Notes: generated from the sequence alone by a model not told the origin. Positions 1 to 9,181 are shown, counted from the first letter of the stretch. The stretch is DNA of 64,000 nucleotides from CAVSZB01 sp964420395 (GCA_964420395.1 CAYQTJ010000003.1:1-64000); one strand, 5' to 3'. Numbers and translations: made by a program.

Positions 1-1368
1 CTCGACCGCGAGGCGCCGTCGGCGCCGCGCCCGGCGGGCGCCGCCGCCGCGGGGGCCGCGCCCGCCGCCGCCCCCCCGCCCGACCTCGCCGACTTCCGCG
101 ACGCCGAGGGCGTCGACGCCACGGGGCTGTGGGTGCTGCCCGGCGGCGTCGATGCGCACGTCCACTTCGGGATGCCGGTGCGTCCCGGCGTGCGCAGCCT
201 CGGCTGGCGCGAGAGCTCGACCGGGGCGCTGCTGGGCGGGACCACCACGGTGGTCGACTTCGCCAACCCCGACCGGGGCGAGTCGCTCGAGGCCGCCGTG
301 GACCGCTGGCTGCGCGCCGCCGAGGGGGAGTGCCTCTGCGACTACGGCCTGCACGTGACGGTGCCCGACGCGAGGCCGGAGCGGCTGGCCGAGATCCCCG
401 GCCTCGTGGCGCGCGGCTTCCCGACGTTCAAGGCGTTCCTGGCCTACAAGGGGCGCCTCATGCTGACCCCGGCCGAGCTCGAGCGGCTGGCGGTGGCGGT
501 GCGGGACGCCGGCGGGCGGCTGCTGGTCCACGCCGAGGACGGCGAGGCGATCGCCCAGGCCGAGTCGCAGCACATCCAGACCGGGCGCACCGGCCCGGAG
601 TGGTTCCCGGCGACCCACCCGCCGGTCACCGAGAGCCGGGCGGTCGATCTCGCGCTGGGGATCGCCGCCCGCACCCGCTGCCCGCTCACGCTCGTCCACC
701 TCTCGGTCGCCGATGCGGTGGAGCGGGTCGCGCGCGCGCGGCTCGACCCGACGCGGCCGGAGGGGTGGCTGGCCGCTGAGGCCTGCACCCACCACCTGTT
801 CCGGGCCGCCTCGCTCTACCGCAGCGGGCGCGACGACGCCTTGCGCGCGATCCTCTCGCCGCCGCTGCGCTCGCCCGCCGACGGCGCGGCGCTGCAGGCG
901 GGGCTGGCCGGCGGCACGGTCGATCTCATCTCGTCGGATCACTGCGAGTTCCCGCTGGCGCTGAAGCGGCAGGAGGGGCTGCACGGCTTCCCGATGGTGC
1001 CCAACGGCACCGGCGGCGTCGCGGAGCGGCTGATCGTCACCTATACGCTCGCCGTGAAGAAGGGCGGCCTGTCTCCGGCCCGCTGGATCGCCGCCTGCTG
1101 CGAGCAGCCGGCGCTCCTGAACGGCCTGGCGGGACGCAAGGGCCGCCTCGCCCCGGGGTACGACGCCGACATCGTCCTGTTCGACCCCGCGGCGACCGGC
1201 ACCCGCCTGCCGATCGGCCCCGGCGATCCGCTGGCCCGCCTCTGGACCGGCGCCGACTGGTGCGGCTCGGTGCGCCAGGTCTGGCGCCGCGGCACGGCGG
1301 TGGTCCGGCCCGGCGTGCGCTCGGTCGAGGCGGGACGCGGCGAGTGGCTGGCGCGCCGCTTCGGCTGA
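1..1368 (+). CDS. hyuA: Dihydropyrimidinase/hydantoinase-family amidohydrolase (5' end outside window)
   Basis: The frame is open from base 1, so the start lies upstream; the GTG at 133 is an internal valine. The visible part covers nearly all of a cyclic amidohydrolase that opens hydantoin or dihydropyrimidine rings. Metal-site motifs are present: DAHVHF near base 151, FKAFLAYKG near 426 (its last lysine is the usual carboxylated metal bridge), VHAED near 528, LVHLS near 690 and SSDHCEF near 934. The first 30 visible residues are an Ala/Pro-rich stretch in what should be the N-terminal beta-sandwich, which is unusual. Substrate cannot be read from sequence. The ssnA-, ygeY-, ygeW- and xdh-like genes further along suggest it belongs to the same catabolic set as E. 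coli HyuA/YgeZ. The family call is firm; the symbol is by context. Confidence 0.85.
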   Translation, partial: LDREAPSAPRPAGAAAAGAAPAAAPPPDLADFRDAEGVDATGLWVLPGGVDAHVHFGMPVRPGVRSLGWRESSTGALLGGTTTVVDFANPDRGESLEAAVDRWLRAAEGECLCDYGLHVTVPDARPERLAEIPGLVARGFPTFKAFLAYKGRLMLTPAELERLAVAVRDAGGRLLVHAEDGEAIAQAESQHIQTGRTGPEWFPATHPPVTESRAVDLALGIAARTRCPLTLVHLSVADAVERVARARLDPTRPEGWLAAEACTHHLFRAASLYRSGRDDALRAILSPPLRSPADGAALQAGLAGGTVDLISSDHCEFPLALKRQEGLHGFPMVPNGTGGVAERLIVTYTLAVKKGGLSPARWIAACCEQPALLNGLAGRKGRLAPGYDADIVLFDPAATGTRLPIGPGDPLARLWTGADWCGSVRQVWRRGTAVVRPGVRSVEAGRGEWLARRFG

Positions 1369-1476
1369 CCGCCCCGGGCGCCAGGCGATTCACCTCTGCT
1401 TGATCTTCAGTGTGCAGCCGGCTGCACATGAAACCTCAAGTGGCGAGCCCGAGATCCGAGCCGGGAGCCCTGCGCC

Positions 1477-2829
1477 GTGGCGATCGCCTTCCTGCTCCTG
1501 AACCTCGCCGCGATCCTCGCCGTGACGGCGCTGAACCTGCCGCCAGGCGCGCGCGCCTTCGCACTGCCGCTGGCCGGCCCGGTCGCGCTGCCGGCGCCCT
1601 TCTGGATCGCGGCCCCCGCCCTGCTCGCGCTGGCCGCCGGCGCGCTGTACGCCCGTGCCCGGCAGCGCTGCCCCCGTGCGCAGCGGGCCGAGCAGAACAG
1701 CGCCGCCGCCGCCCTCCTGGCCTGGCCCCTCCTGTTCGCCGGCGCGTGGGGCTGGACCGGGGCCGACCGCCCGTCGCGCGCGGACACGGCCCTCTTTGCC
1801 GCGCTGGCCGTCCTGGTGGCGCTGCTGGTCGGGCGCGCCCGCGCCCGCGGCGACCCCCTCGGCTTCTCCCGCGCCCGCTTCCTGCCGGCCGTGCGCCGGC
1901 TCGCCCTGCCGACCGCGCTGCTGGTCACGGCCGCGGCCGCCTGGGGCCTGGCGGCCGGGCGGCGCCCCGAGGCGGGCGCGGTCGCCCTCTCGCTCGTGAC
2001 CTACCCGCTCTGGTCGCTGCTGCAACTGCTCGTGCTGCTGGCGCTCCCCTGGCCGCTCCTGCGCCGCGCCGGCGGCGGCGGGCGCGCCCTGCCCGCCACG
2101 GCGGCCCTGCTGTTCGCGCTCGCCCACTGGCCCAACGGCCCGCTCATGCTGGCCTGCCTGGTCGCCATGCTCGCCTGGGCGCGGGCCTGGGCACGCGGCC
2201 CGTCGCTGCCGGCCGTGGCGCTGGCGATGGGGCTCGCCGCGACGGCCCTCGTGCAGTTCGGCCCGCCCGCCGGCTTCGAGCACGCCCGCACCGGCCCGCG
2301 CGCCGTGCGCCACCGCCTGGCCACGGCGCTCGGCGCCGCGGACGCGGTCGCCGACACCACCGACGTGCCGGGGCTGGTGCGCGCCTGCTTCCCGCCCGCG
2401 GTCGGACGCCCCGCCACCGGCACCGAGGCCGGCGCCTGGTCGCGCGCCGTCGCCACGCGTCTGCGCGAGAGGATCGCCTGGCAGTTCCTCACCAGCGACG
2501 AGTTGCGGTCCCGCGCACCGGACCGCGCGCTGCCGCCCGCGGTGCGGTTCGCGCTCCCGGACGAGCCGTGGCGCGGGCGGATCCAGGCGCTTGGATCACC
2601 CGCCTTCCGCCGGGACGCCGGCGGCACGGACGACGACTTCCTGCGCGCGCTGTACCGGGAGATCCTGGGGCGTCAACCGGCTCCGGAGGAGCTGACGGGC
2701 TGGCGGCCCGCCCTCGTCCCCGCGCGCCCGCACCGCCGCGCGCTCGCCGCGGCCCTCTTCGACGCCCGGCGGAGCCTGCGCGCCGCGCCTGGCGACACCC
2801 TGTTCGCGCACCGCCTCCGGCTGCCTTGA
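1477..2829 (+). CDS. Polytopic membrane protein with C-terminal DUF4214-like domain
   Basis: GTG start at 1477 with a GGGAG sequence about 8 bases upstream; 450 residues. Roughly residues 1-270 consist of repeated hydrophobic Ala/Leu/Val segments, probably seven or more membrane spans. A soluble part follows, and the last 70 residues contain DDDFLRALYREILGRQP, the signature of DUF4214, a small domain usually found repeated in secreted or surface proteins. A single copy on a polytopic membrane protein is an unusual arrangement. It stands about 110 bases after the hydantoinase and may be co-transcribed with it, but no functional link is visible. Function unknown. Confidence 0.7.
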   Translation: MAIAFLLLNLAAILAVTALNLPPGARAFALPLAGPVALPAPFWIAAPALLALAAGALYARARQRCPRAQRAEQNSAAAALLAWPLLFAGAWGWTGADRPSRADTALFAALAVLVALLVGRARARGDPLGFSRARFLPAVRRLALPTALLVTAAAAWGLAAGRRPEAGAVALSLVTYPLWSLLQLLVLLALPWPLLRRAGGGGRALPATAALLFALAHWPNGPLMLACLVAMLAWARAWARGPSLPAVALAMGLAATALVQFGPPAGFEHARTGPRAVRHRLATALGAADAVADTTDVPGLVRACFPPAVGRPATGTEAGAWSRAVATRLRERIAWQFLTSDELRSRAPDRALPPAVRFALPDEPWRGRIQALGSPAFRRDAGGTDDDFLRALYREILGRQPAPEELTGWRPALVPARPHRRALAAALFDARRSLRAAPGDTLFAHRLRLP

Positions 2830-2857
2830 GCGCGTCGGCCCCGACCGGAACGCCGCC

Positions 2858-4339
2858 TCAGAAGACCCGTCGGCTGACGATGGCGAGGTCACCGGTCCTG
2901 ACCGTCACGTCCGGGATGGTGTCGGTGCGCAGCGTGGCCCCCGCCGCGTCCGTCAGGTCGACCCGCAGGTCGTAGCGGCCCGGCGGCAGGCGCAGGCGGG
3001 CCATGGCGATCCGGTTGGGGAGGGTGAGCCAGCCGCGGGTGTCGGCCTGCTCGGTGGCGGCGCCGAGCAGGTTGGCGAGCAGGCCGGCCACCTTGCCGGC
3101 CTTGTCGGCCTGCTCCTTGGCGCCGTACTTGGCCAGGCCGCGCACGATGGTGCGCAGCCACATCGCCCCCTCCCGCGCCCGGAAGGCGGCGAACGCGCGC
3201 CCCTCGACGTCCTCCACGGTCACGGCGACCGCGTGCCCGCCGGCGATCCCGGCCGACACCCGCGCGCCGGTCACGGCGGGCGGGCTGCTCGCCAGTTCCG
3301 GCACCGCCACGCGCAGCCAGTAGTCGAGCTGGGCCTCGTCGTAGCGGTAGTCCGACCGCCAGCGCCCGCGCAGGTCGCGGGCCCACCGCACCCGGTCGTC
3401 GCGCCGATCGGTCTTGAGCACCGGGAGGTTGAGTTCCCGCTGCACCTTGGCCGGCGCGAAGCCGAGCTCGAGCAGCACCACGACGTCGCCGCCGGGCGCC
3501 TGCGGCGGGGACGCCGGCGGCCCGTCCGCGGCCACCGCGCACGAATCGGCCGGGAACAGCCCCGGAAACGCCTCGCGGGCCCGGGCCAGTTCATCGGCGA
3601 AGCCGAGCCGCCCCGCGGTGCGCGCCAGATCGGCGCCGAGCCACGGGGGCGGCGCCGACTGCAGCCGCCCCGCCTCGGCATGCCAGGCGGCGGCGGCGTT
3701 GCGGTAGGCGATGAAGGCGTCGTTGTCGGCCCCGTCCCACTCGTGGAGCAGACCGCTGAGGTAGTGGAGGAAGGCGTCGTTGCCGAGCAGGTCGTCGGAC
3801 GACTTGTCGCGGTCGGGATCCAGTTCGCCGAGGTGCCCGAGGTCCTGGTCGGTGTACTGGCGCAGCAGCAGGCCGGCCTTGCGCGCCTCCACCAGCGCCC
3901 CCTCCCGGTCACGGAGGTAGACGTAGTTGAGCGCGCGGTAGTACGGCACCATGGCCAGTTCGAACGGCTCGGCGCGGTAGTCCACGGCGGCGTCGTTCGA
4001 GAGCAGCGACAGCGCGCGCTGCGAGACGCTCCGCGTGTAGAGATCGGCCGCGAGATCCTCGGCCCGCTGGAAGGCGTCGTTGCTCTCCTGCCAGCGGTCG
4101 GCGTAGTGCAGGAGCAGGCCCCGCTCGAGCCAGTAGAGCAGCAGGCTGCGCCCGCTGCGGTTCGCTTCGACCGTTTCCAGCGCGGTGGCGAAGTTGCCGG
4201 ACGCCAGGTCGGTGCGCAGCGAGCGGTTGTGGGCGGAGTAGGTGGCACAGCCGGCGAGGGCCAGCAGCCCGGCCACGGCCGCCAGGACGACCCGGGACCG
4301 CGGGGCGGCCTGCCCCCGCCGGACGGAGCGGCGGTCCAT
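2858..4339 (-). CDS. COG3014-like lipoprotein with TPR-like helical repeats
   Basis: The ATG at 4339 is preferred over the GTG at 4342 because an AGGGG sits 5 bases upstream; 493 residues. A signal peptide ends in the lipobox LAGC (Cys31), so the protein should be lipid-anchored. Residues 40-230 are Ala/Leu-rich helical repeats (for example LERGLLLHYADRWQESNDAF) of the kind found in COG3014 proteins, which have no established biochemical role. The C-terminal part looks beta-rich. The start lies only 8 bases beyond the stop of the LpoB-like gene, so the two form an operon, a common pairing. A role in cell-envelope assembly is inferred from that neighbour only. Confidence 0.7.
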   Translation of the reverse strand: MDRRSVRRGQAAPRSRVVLAAVAGLLALAGCATYSAHNRSLRTDLASGNFATALETVEANRSGRSLLLYWLERGLLLHYADRWQESNDAFQRAEDLAADLYTRSVSQRALSLLSNDAAVDYRAEPFELAMVPYYRALNYVYLRDREGALVEARKAGLLLRQYTDQDLGHLGELDPDRDKSSDDLLGNDAFLHYLSGLLHEWDGADNDAFIAYRNAAAAWHAEAGRLQSAPPPWLGADLARTAGRLGFADELARAREAFPGLFPADSCAVAADGPPASPPQAPGGDVVVLLELGFAPAKVQRELNLPVLKTDRRDDRVRWARDLRGRWRSDYRYDEAQLDYWLRVAVPELASSPPAVTGARVSAGIAGGHAVAVTVEDVEGRAFAAFRAREGAMWLRTIVRGLAKYGAKEQADKAGKVAGLLANLLGAATEQADTRGWLTLPNRIAMARLRLPPGRYDLRVDLTDAAGATLRTDTIPDVTVRTGDLAIVSRRVF

Positions 4340-4346
4340 CACGCCC

Positions 4347-4967
4347 CTACGGCTTGTAGGCCTTGCGGCCGACGAACTTCTTCAGCTTGGTCTGGCCCAC
4401 CCAGACCTTCTCGTTCGTCTGCAGGTCCACCAGGTAGCTGTCCACCTGGTAGTACTTCACCTCGTTGCCCTCTTCCCGGTCGATGATCGTGTTGACCTCG
4501 CCCAGGAGCATGTAGTTCGCCCCCTTCTCCCGACCCCAGCGCGCCTGCGACTCGGGCGAGGCGTATTCCTGCTGGTCGGCGCGCTCCTCGCGGACCCCCT
4601 CGCGCTCCTCCGCGGAGGCGACGATCCGCACGCGGCCCGAGTTGATGAACGTCTTCTCGAGATCGGCCACCAGCGTCTTCATCGGGATGTGCTCCGCGGA
4701 CTTGTTGCGGATCGTCCCGACGATGAGCGTCGGCTTCGTCCCCTTCTCGATCAGGAAGTTCTCGATCCAGGGGGTGCCGGTCGTGGACTGGGTGACGAGG
4801 TCGCTCGCCGCCTGCCGGCTATCCACGTCGTTCCAGTTCCCCGAGAGATCGATCTGCTCGCCGGTGTCCACGCGGCTGACCACCTTGCCGCCGCCGCAGC
4901 CGGCCAGCGCGACGGTCGACAGCACCAGGGCGAGAACGAGGACGAGCCGATTCAGCTTGCGCGACAT
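4347..4967 (-). CDS. LpoB-like penicillin-binding-protein activator lipoprotein
   Basis: The start is set by AGGAGG 9 bases upstream of the ATG at 4967 and by a clean signal peptide with lipobox LAGC (Cys24); 206 residues. A longer in-frame extension upstream lacks any such signals. After the anchor come VDTGEQIDLSGNWND and a PTLIVGTIRNKS ... GANYMLLGEV core, the arrangement of the LpoB/CsgG-like family. In enterobacteria LpoB is an outer-membrane lipoprotein that stimulates the synthase PBP1b. Whether this one has a PBP partner is unknown; none is encoded in the window. It is first gene of a two-gene operon with the COG3014-like lipoprotein. Confidence 0.75.
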   Translation of the reverse strand: MSRKLNRLVLVLALVLSTVALAGCGGGKVVSRVDTGEQIDLSGNWNDVDSRQAASDLVTQSTTGTPWIENFLIEKGTKPTLIVGTIRNKSAEHIPMKTLVADLEKTFINSGRVRIVASAEEREGVREERADQQEYASPESQARWGREKGANYMLLGEVNTIIDREEGNEVKYYQVDSYLVDLQTNEKVWVGQTKLKKFVGRKAYKP

Positions 4968-5620
4968 GGGGAAACGCCTCCTGACGATGGGCCTCGGACG
5001 GATCAGGGGGATCGGTGCGGGATCCGGGCGCTGCCCGCGCGGCGCCAGGGCCATTGTAGCGATGGCGACCGGGGCGTCAACACCGGGGGACGGGGCGCGG
5101 GGCCTGGCGGCCGGGACGGATGCCGGCGGGCCCCAAACGACGAGGGCGCCAGCAGCCACCATGACGACCTCGCCCTCGTCGTCCCGGTGAACTCCCGGCA
5201 CCCTCGCACGCGCGGAGGAGACTCACATCACTCCCGCCACACGCGAAACCGGCCGCGCTTAGGCGCCCCGGTTGCCAATTGTGATATAAGTAGAACGCAC
5301 TATTCATGCCAAGTGCCGAGCCCGTGATCGCCACGTGATCTTTATTCTCGTAAGAGATTATTTTATTGGGAGTTGGCACAATTGCAGCGGCCCTTTCCGC
5401 CTGCCCCGCATCGACGTTCCCAGCCGCATTCGTCCGCGATCCGGATTGGAGATACGGAATCCGGACGGCTCGTCCGGAATCCGTAATCGAGAGGCGGGAC
5501 GGGGGCGGAATCGCCGCGTCGGCCGGCGGCGGCCATTGACCGGCGCACCGGCGGTCGGTTAGGCTCGATATCGTCACAGATTCGACACGGGACGGGTCTC
5601 CGTCCGGTCAGGATGCCGGG
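4968..5620. other. Intergenic region between divergent genes, with AT-rich segment and palindromes
   Basis: About 650 bases separate the divergent LpoB-like and sensor-kinase genes. The part at 5270-5385 is clearly AT-richer than its surroundings and is the likeliest place for promoters, though I find no convincing -35/-10 pair. A strong inverted repeat lies at 5453-5485 (listed separately). Several frames stay open here only because GC is high; none has a credible start or conserved content. Confidence 0.5.
5453..5485. promoter_or_regulatory. Near-perfect inverted repeat, operator candidate
   Basis: Arms TACGGAATCCGGAC (5453-5466) and GTCCGGAATCCGTA (5472-5485) are reverse complements except for one central base, with a 5-base spacer. 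A further half-site ATCCGGAT lies just upstream at about 5439. No T-tract follows, so an operator is likelier than a terminator. It lies about 140 bases upstream of the sensor-kinase start. Confidence 0.45.
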
Positions 5621-7654
5621 ATGCCGCTGCCGCCGTATGCAGTTCTGGCCGGCTCCTTCAGGGTACTCGGCGCGGCGGCCCGCGCCGCCCCCGCGCGCCT
5701 CCCGTTCGATCAACTGCGCAGCGACCTCTCGCACGAGACGGCGGCGAAACTGGCCCGGCTGACCGCCCTATTGCGCGAGTGGCGCGGCGGATGCCTGCGG
5801 GCGGAGGATCCGGCAGACACCGCGGCGATCCTGCGGAGCATGGAGCGGATCCACCTGCGACACGCGCGGGTGGCCTGCGCGGGGATGGGCACGTGCGTCC
5901 GGCTGGTCCGCGTGCTGGCCCTGGCGAGAGAGATGCGCCGCCGCCTGCCGGCCGCCGGCGGGGCGGCACCCCCCGCGGCGCCCGCCCTCGCCCGCCTCGA
6001 GCGGACCCTCGCCGCGCTCGGCGCGGCATCGCGCGAACTGGTCGAGACCCTCTCGACCCGCTACGCGGCGCGCTTCGGCGAACTCGTCGGCGCCGCCGCG
6101 GAGGAGATCCGGCGCGAGTCGGCCGGCGCGGACGGCCGGGGCGTTCCGGTCGTGATCGAGAGCGCCGACGGCGGCGCCGCCGCCTGGGTCCCCCGCGCCG
6201 ACGCGGCGCTCTGGTCCGACCTCCTGCGCAACCTCGTCCGCAACGCCGTGCAGGCCACCGAGGAGCTGCGCCCCCCCCTCGATGCGCCCGCCGGGCCGGC
6301 CGCGGCCATCCCCCCGGTCACGGTCCGGCTGCGTCCGACGCCGGGCCGCGGCGGCGCCTGCGTCGAGATCCTCGACTCCGGGATCGGCATGGACCCCGCG
6401 GAGGCGGAGGCCATGTGGCGCGACGGCCGTTCGCGCCACGGCGACGGGCACGGCCAGGGGCTGACGGCCGGCAAGCGCGCCTTCCTGGCCGATCGCGCCG
6501 CGCTGGAGGTGCGCAGCCGCCCGGGCGTCGGCACCTGCGTGCGGATCGAGCTGGCCCCGCGCGATCTCGTCATCCGGCCGCCGCGCCGCTGGGCCGCACC
6601 GCCGCTCGTCCTGACGGCCGCCGCGCTGCTGGCGGCGCTGGCCGTGACCGGGGCCGGGGCCTTCCGCCCACCGCTCGTCAGCGTCGAGGTGCACAATGAC
6701 CGGCTGGTGCGCGCCCTCGACGCCCGCGGCTCGCTGCTGTGGCAGCGCGATCTGCCGGAGGGGGTGGTGCCGAACTACCGCAGCGAGATCCCGGCGCCCG
6801 GCCAGGGGGAGGATCGGGCCACGCCGTACCTCATCCTGCGGGGCCGGGGCACGCGGGGGCCGCTGGCCATCCTGGCCACGCGGTCGCAGCATGGTCCGGG
6901 CCGGGTGCTCGCGCTGGACGCCCGGGGCCGCACCCGCTGGTCGCACACGCTCCGCTGGATCCCGCCGCGCGTTTCCCACACCGGCAACCTCGAGGCGACG
7001 TGGCAGGCCGCCGCGTCCTGGAACGGGAGGCCCGGCCAGGCGCTCGTCCTCAACGTGCGCGACTGGAACTGGGCCTCGACGACGATCCAGTTCTTCAGCC
7101 CGGCGGGCGACTCGCTGGGCGCCTACCACCACCCCGGTCACCTCGAGTTCTTCATGTCGGGCGACGTGGACGGCGACGGTCGCGACGAGATCGTCCTCAA
7201 CGGCAAGAACAACGACGCCGCGCGGGGCACCGCGTTCTGGCCCGACGACGCCGGCCCGGAGGCGTACGCGGAGTGCCTGGTCCTGCTCGAGACCCCGCGG
7301 GTGACCGGCCAGGCGTTCCCCTACGCGCGCTGGGAGGGGCTGCCCCCCGCGCGCGAGGAGGCCTACCTGCTGTTCCCGCCGTTGCGACGGGAGGCCTTCG
7401 CGGATCCGCGCGAGACCCAGGTCGTGCGGATCTCCCTCGGCCAGGCGACCGGCGGCGGCGACGCCCGCATCGAGGCGATGCTGCAGGACGGCCGGATCTA
7501 CACGCTCGACGGCCGCCTGCGCCCGCTCTCCTGCGGGGTGGGCGACCGCACTCAGGCCGCGGCGCTGGCGCCGACGCGGGCCGCGGCTCCGCTGATGTAC
7601 ATCCGGGACGGGCGGACCGAACTGATCGACCTGCCGGTCCGACGGGGGGCCTGA
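5621..7654 (+). CDS. Histidine-kinase-like ATPase with extracytoplasmic FG-GAP-type C-terminal domain
   Basis: ATG at 5621 with AGGA about 8 bases upstream; 677 residues. Order of parts: an N-terminal helical region holding DLSHETAAKL, where His38 could be the phosphorylated residue; a HATPase_c domain with N box NLVRNAVQATEEL (about 204), G1 DSGIGMD (about 251) and G2 GDGHGQGL (about 274); one membrane span near 328-348; and about 330 residues outside the membrane. That last part contains GDVDGDGRDEIV (about 513), the calcium-loop motif of FG-GAP/integrin-type propellers. Most sensor kinases place the sensor first and the kinase last, so this order is reversed. The stop overlaps the start of the response regulator (TGATG), so the two form a two-component pair. 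Ligand unknown. Confidence 0.8.
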   Translation: MPLPPYAVLAGSFRVLGAAARAAPARLPFDQLRSDLSHETAAKLARLTALLREWRGGCLRAEDPADTAAILRSMERIHLRHARVACAGMGTCVRLVRVLALAREMRRRLPAAGGAAPPAAPALARLERTLAALGAASRELVETLSTRYAARFGELVGAAAEEIRRESAGADGRGVPVVIESADGGAAAWVPRADAALWSDLLRNLVRNAVQATEELRPPLDAPAGPAAAIPPVTVRLRPTPGRGGACVEILDSGIGMDPAEAEAMWRDGRSRHGDGHGQGLTAGKRAFLADRAALEVRSRPGVGTCVRIELAPRDLVIRPPRRWAAPPLVLTAAALLAALAVTGAGAFRPPLVSVEVHNDRLVRALDARGSLLWQRDLPEGVVPNYRSEIPAPGQGEDRATPYLILRGRGTRGPLAILATRSQHGPGRVLALDARGRTRWSHTLRWIPPRVSHTGNLEATWQAAASWNGRPGQALVLNVRDWNWASTTIQFFSPAGDSLGAYHHPGHLEFFMSGDVDGDGRDEIVLNGKNNDAARGTAFWPDDAGPEAYAECLVLLETPRVTGQAFPYARWEGLPPAREEAYLLFPPLRREAFADPRETQVVRISLGQATGGGDARIEAMLQDGRIYTLDGRLRPLSCGVGDRTQAAALAPTRAAAPLMYIRDGRTELIDLPVRRGA

Positions 7655-9147
7655 TGGACGCGACCGCGAAACCTGTCGTGCTCGTCGTGGATGACCGCGA
7701 CGACATCGTGCGCTTCTGCGAGCGGTCGCTCGGCGAGACCTACGCCTTCCGCCTCGCGCCGGGGGGACGCGCGGCGGCCGAGCTGCTGCGCCGCGAGCCG
7801 TGCGCGGCGGTCCTGCTCGACCGCGACTTCTCCCACGCCGACCCGGCGCAGCTGCTCGGCCCGCCGCAGGAGGCGCGCGACGAGGGGCTGCACATCCTGC
7901 GCTGGCTGCGGCGCGAGCACCCGCGTCTGCCGGTGATCATGGTGACCGGCGTGCGGGACCTCGCGGTGGCGCTCGCCGCGGCGGAGCTGGGCGCGGACTT
8001 CCTGGCGTGGGAGGACGTCACCGGCGACCCGGGGATCCTGCCGGCGCGGCTGCAGCGGGCGCTGGAGGCGAGCGGATCCCAGCAGGAGTCGGTGCTGGCG
8101 CCGTTCCGCGAACTGGGCATCGTGGCGGAGTCGCCGGCGTTCGCCCGCGCCCTCGACGCGCTCGCCCGCGCGATCCCGGGGCGCGCGCCGATCCTGCTGC
8201 TGGGCGGGACCGGGGCCGGCAAGGACTCGCTCGCCTACGCGGTCCACGCCCTGGCCGGCGACCCTTCGCGCCCCTACGTCAGCGTGAACGTCTCCGCGCT
8301 CAATCCGGGCCTGGTCGAGAGCGAACTGTTCGGGCACGCCCGCGGGGCCTTCACGGGCGCCGCCCAGGCCAGCCTCGGCAAGCTCCGCTACGCGCACGGC
8401 GGCACGCTGTTCCTGAACGAGATCGGCGAACTGGCGCCCGAGCTCCAGGTCAAGCTGCTGACCGCGATCGAGCGCGCGGAGGTGGTGCCGGTGGGCGACG
8501 TGCACGGCCACCCGGCCGACTTCCGCCTCATCACGGCCACCTCGCGCGACCTGCGGCTGCTCGTGGAGAACGGCCAGTTCCGCCCGGACCTCCTGCACCG
8601 AATCGCCTGGCACACGATCGAAATCCCGCCGCTGCGCGAGCGGACCGAGGACATCCCCGCCCTCGCGCACAGCTTCCTGCGCATGACGACGCGGTTCCGC
8701 GAGGGGGCCGTGCTGGGTATCGCCCGCGAGGCGCTGCAGTACCTGGCGGCGCTGCCGTGGGACGGGAACGTGCGCGAGCTGCGCAGCGTGATCGAGGCGG
8801 CGTGCGCCCAGGCGCGCCACACGATCACCGTCGGCGACGTCCGCGAAGTGGTGCGCCGGCACGAGGGGTTCGCGACCGCGCGGCCGGCCGCGGCGGCCCA
8901 GGAAACGGGCGCGCCCGCCGCGCGCCCGGGCGCGCCCGACCGCGCCGCCGCCGAGGAGGCCGCCTTCGGCGCGCTCGACTACGACGGGCTCACCGCCGCC
9001 TACTTCTTCCACCTGATGCGCCGGACCGGCGGGCAGCTGGCGGAGGTGGCGCGCCTCGCGGGCATCTCCCGCACCACCGCCTACGAGTGGCGGAAACGGT
9101 ACGCCGGGGGGCAGGCCGCGGCGCCGCCGCCGGCGGACCGCGGCTAG
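7654..9147 (+). CDS. NtrC-family sigma-54-dependent response regulator
   Basis: ATG overlaps the kinase stop by one base; 497 residues. Receiver domain 7-130 has VVDDRDD and LLDRDF (likely phospho-acceptor Asp56), but the expected C-terminal lysine is absent (FLAWED). The AAA+ domain 155-400 carries Walker A GGTGAGKD (184-191), the sigma-54 contact loop GAFTGA (231-236) and a Walker B reading TLFLNE (251-256), where Asn replaces the usual Asp. Arginine residues near QFRPDLLHRI fit the finger positions. The C-terminal part has a Fis-like helix-turn-helix (GQLAEVARLAGISRTTAYEWRKR). It should activate sigma-54 promoters. Neighbouring purine-type genes are plausible but unproven targets. Confidence 0.88.
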   Translation: MDATAKPVVLVVDDRDDIVRFCERSLGETYAFRLAPGGRAAAELLRREPCAAVLLDRDFSHADPAQLLGPPQEARDEGLHILRWLRREHPRLPVIMVTGVRDLAVALAAAELGADFLAWEDVTGDPGILPARLQRALEASGSQQESVLAPFRELGIVAESPAFARALDALARAIPGRAPILLLGGTGAGKDSLAYAVHALAGDPSRPYVSVNVSALNPGLVESELFGHARGAFTGAAQASLGKLRYAHGGTLFLNEIGELAPELQVKLLTAIERAEVVPVGDVHGHPADFRLITATSRDLRLLVENGQFRPDLLHRIAWHTIEIPPLRERTEDIPALAHSFLRMTTRFREGAVLGIAREALQYLAALPWDGNVRELRSVIEAACAQARHTITVGDVREVVRRHEGFATARPAAAAQETGAPAARPGAPDRAAAEEAAFGALDYDGLTAAYFFHLMRRTGGQLAEVARLAGISRTTAYEWRKRYAGGQAAAPPPADRG

Positions 9148-9157
9148 TCGCGCGACC

Positions 9158-9181
9158 GGCCGGCGCCGGGGCTAGCCGGCC
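9158..9181. terminator. Hairpin between convergent genes
   Basis: GGCCGGC (9158-9164) and GCCGGCC (9175-9181) pair across a 10-base loop between the ends of the regulator and molybdenum hydroxylase genes, overlapping the latter's stop codon. No T-tract follows on either strand, so this is a weak call. Confidence 0.3.

Noticed and set aside
5374..5392. TGGCACAATTGCA resembling a sigma-54 promoter upstream of the sensor kinase.
   Set aside because: The GG and GC elements are three bases too close; sigma-54 promoters have very strict spacing.
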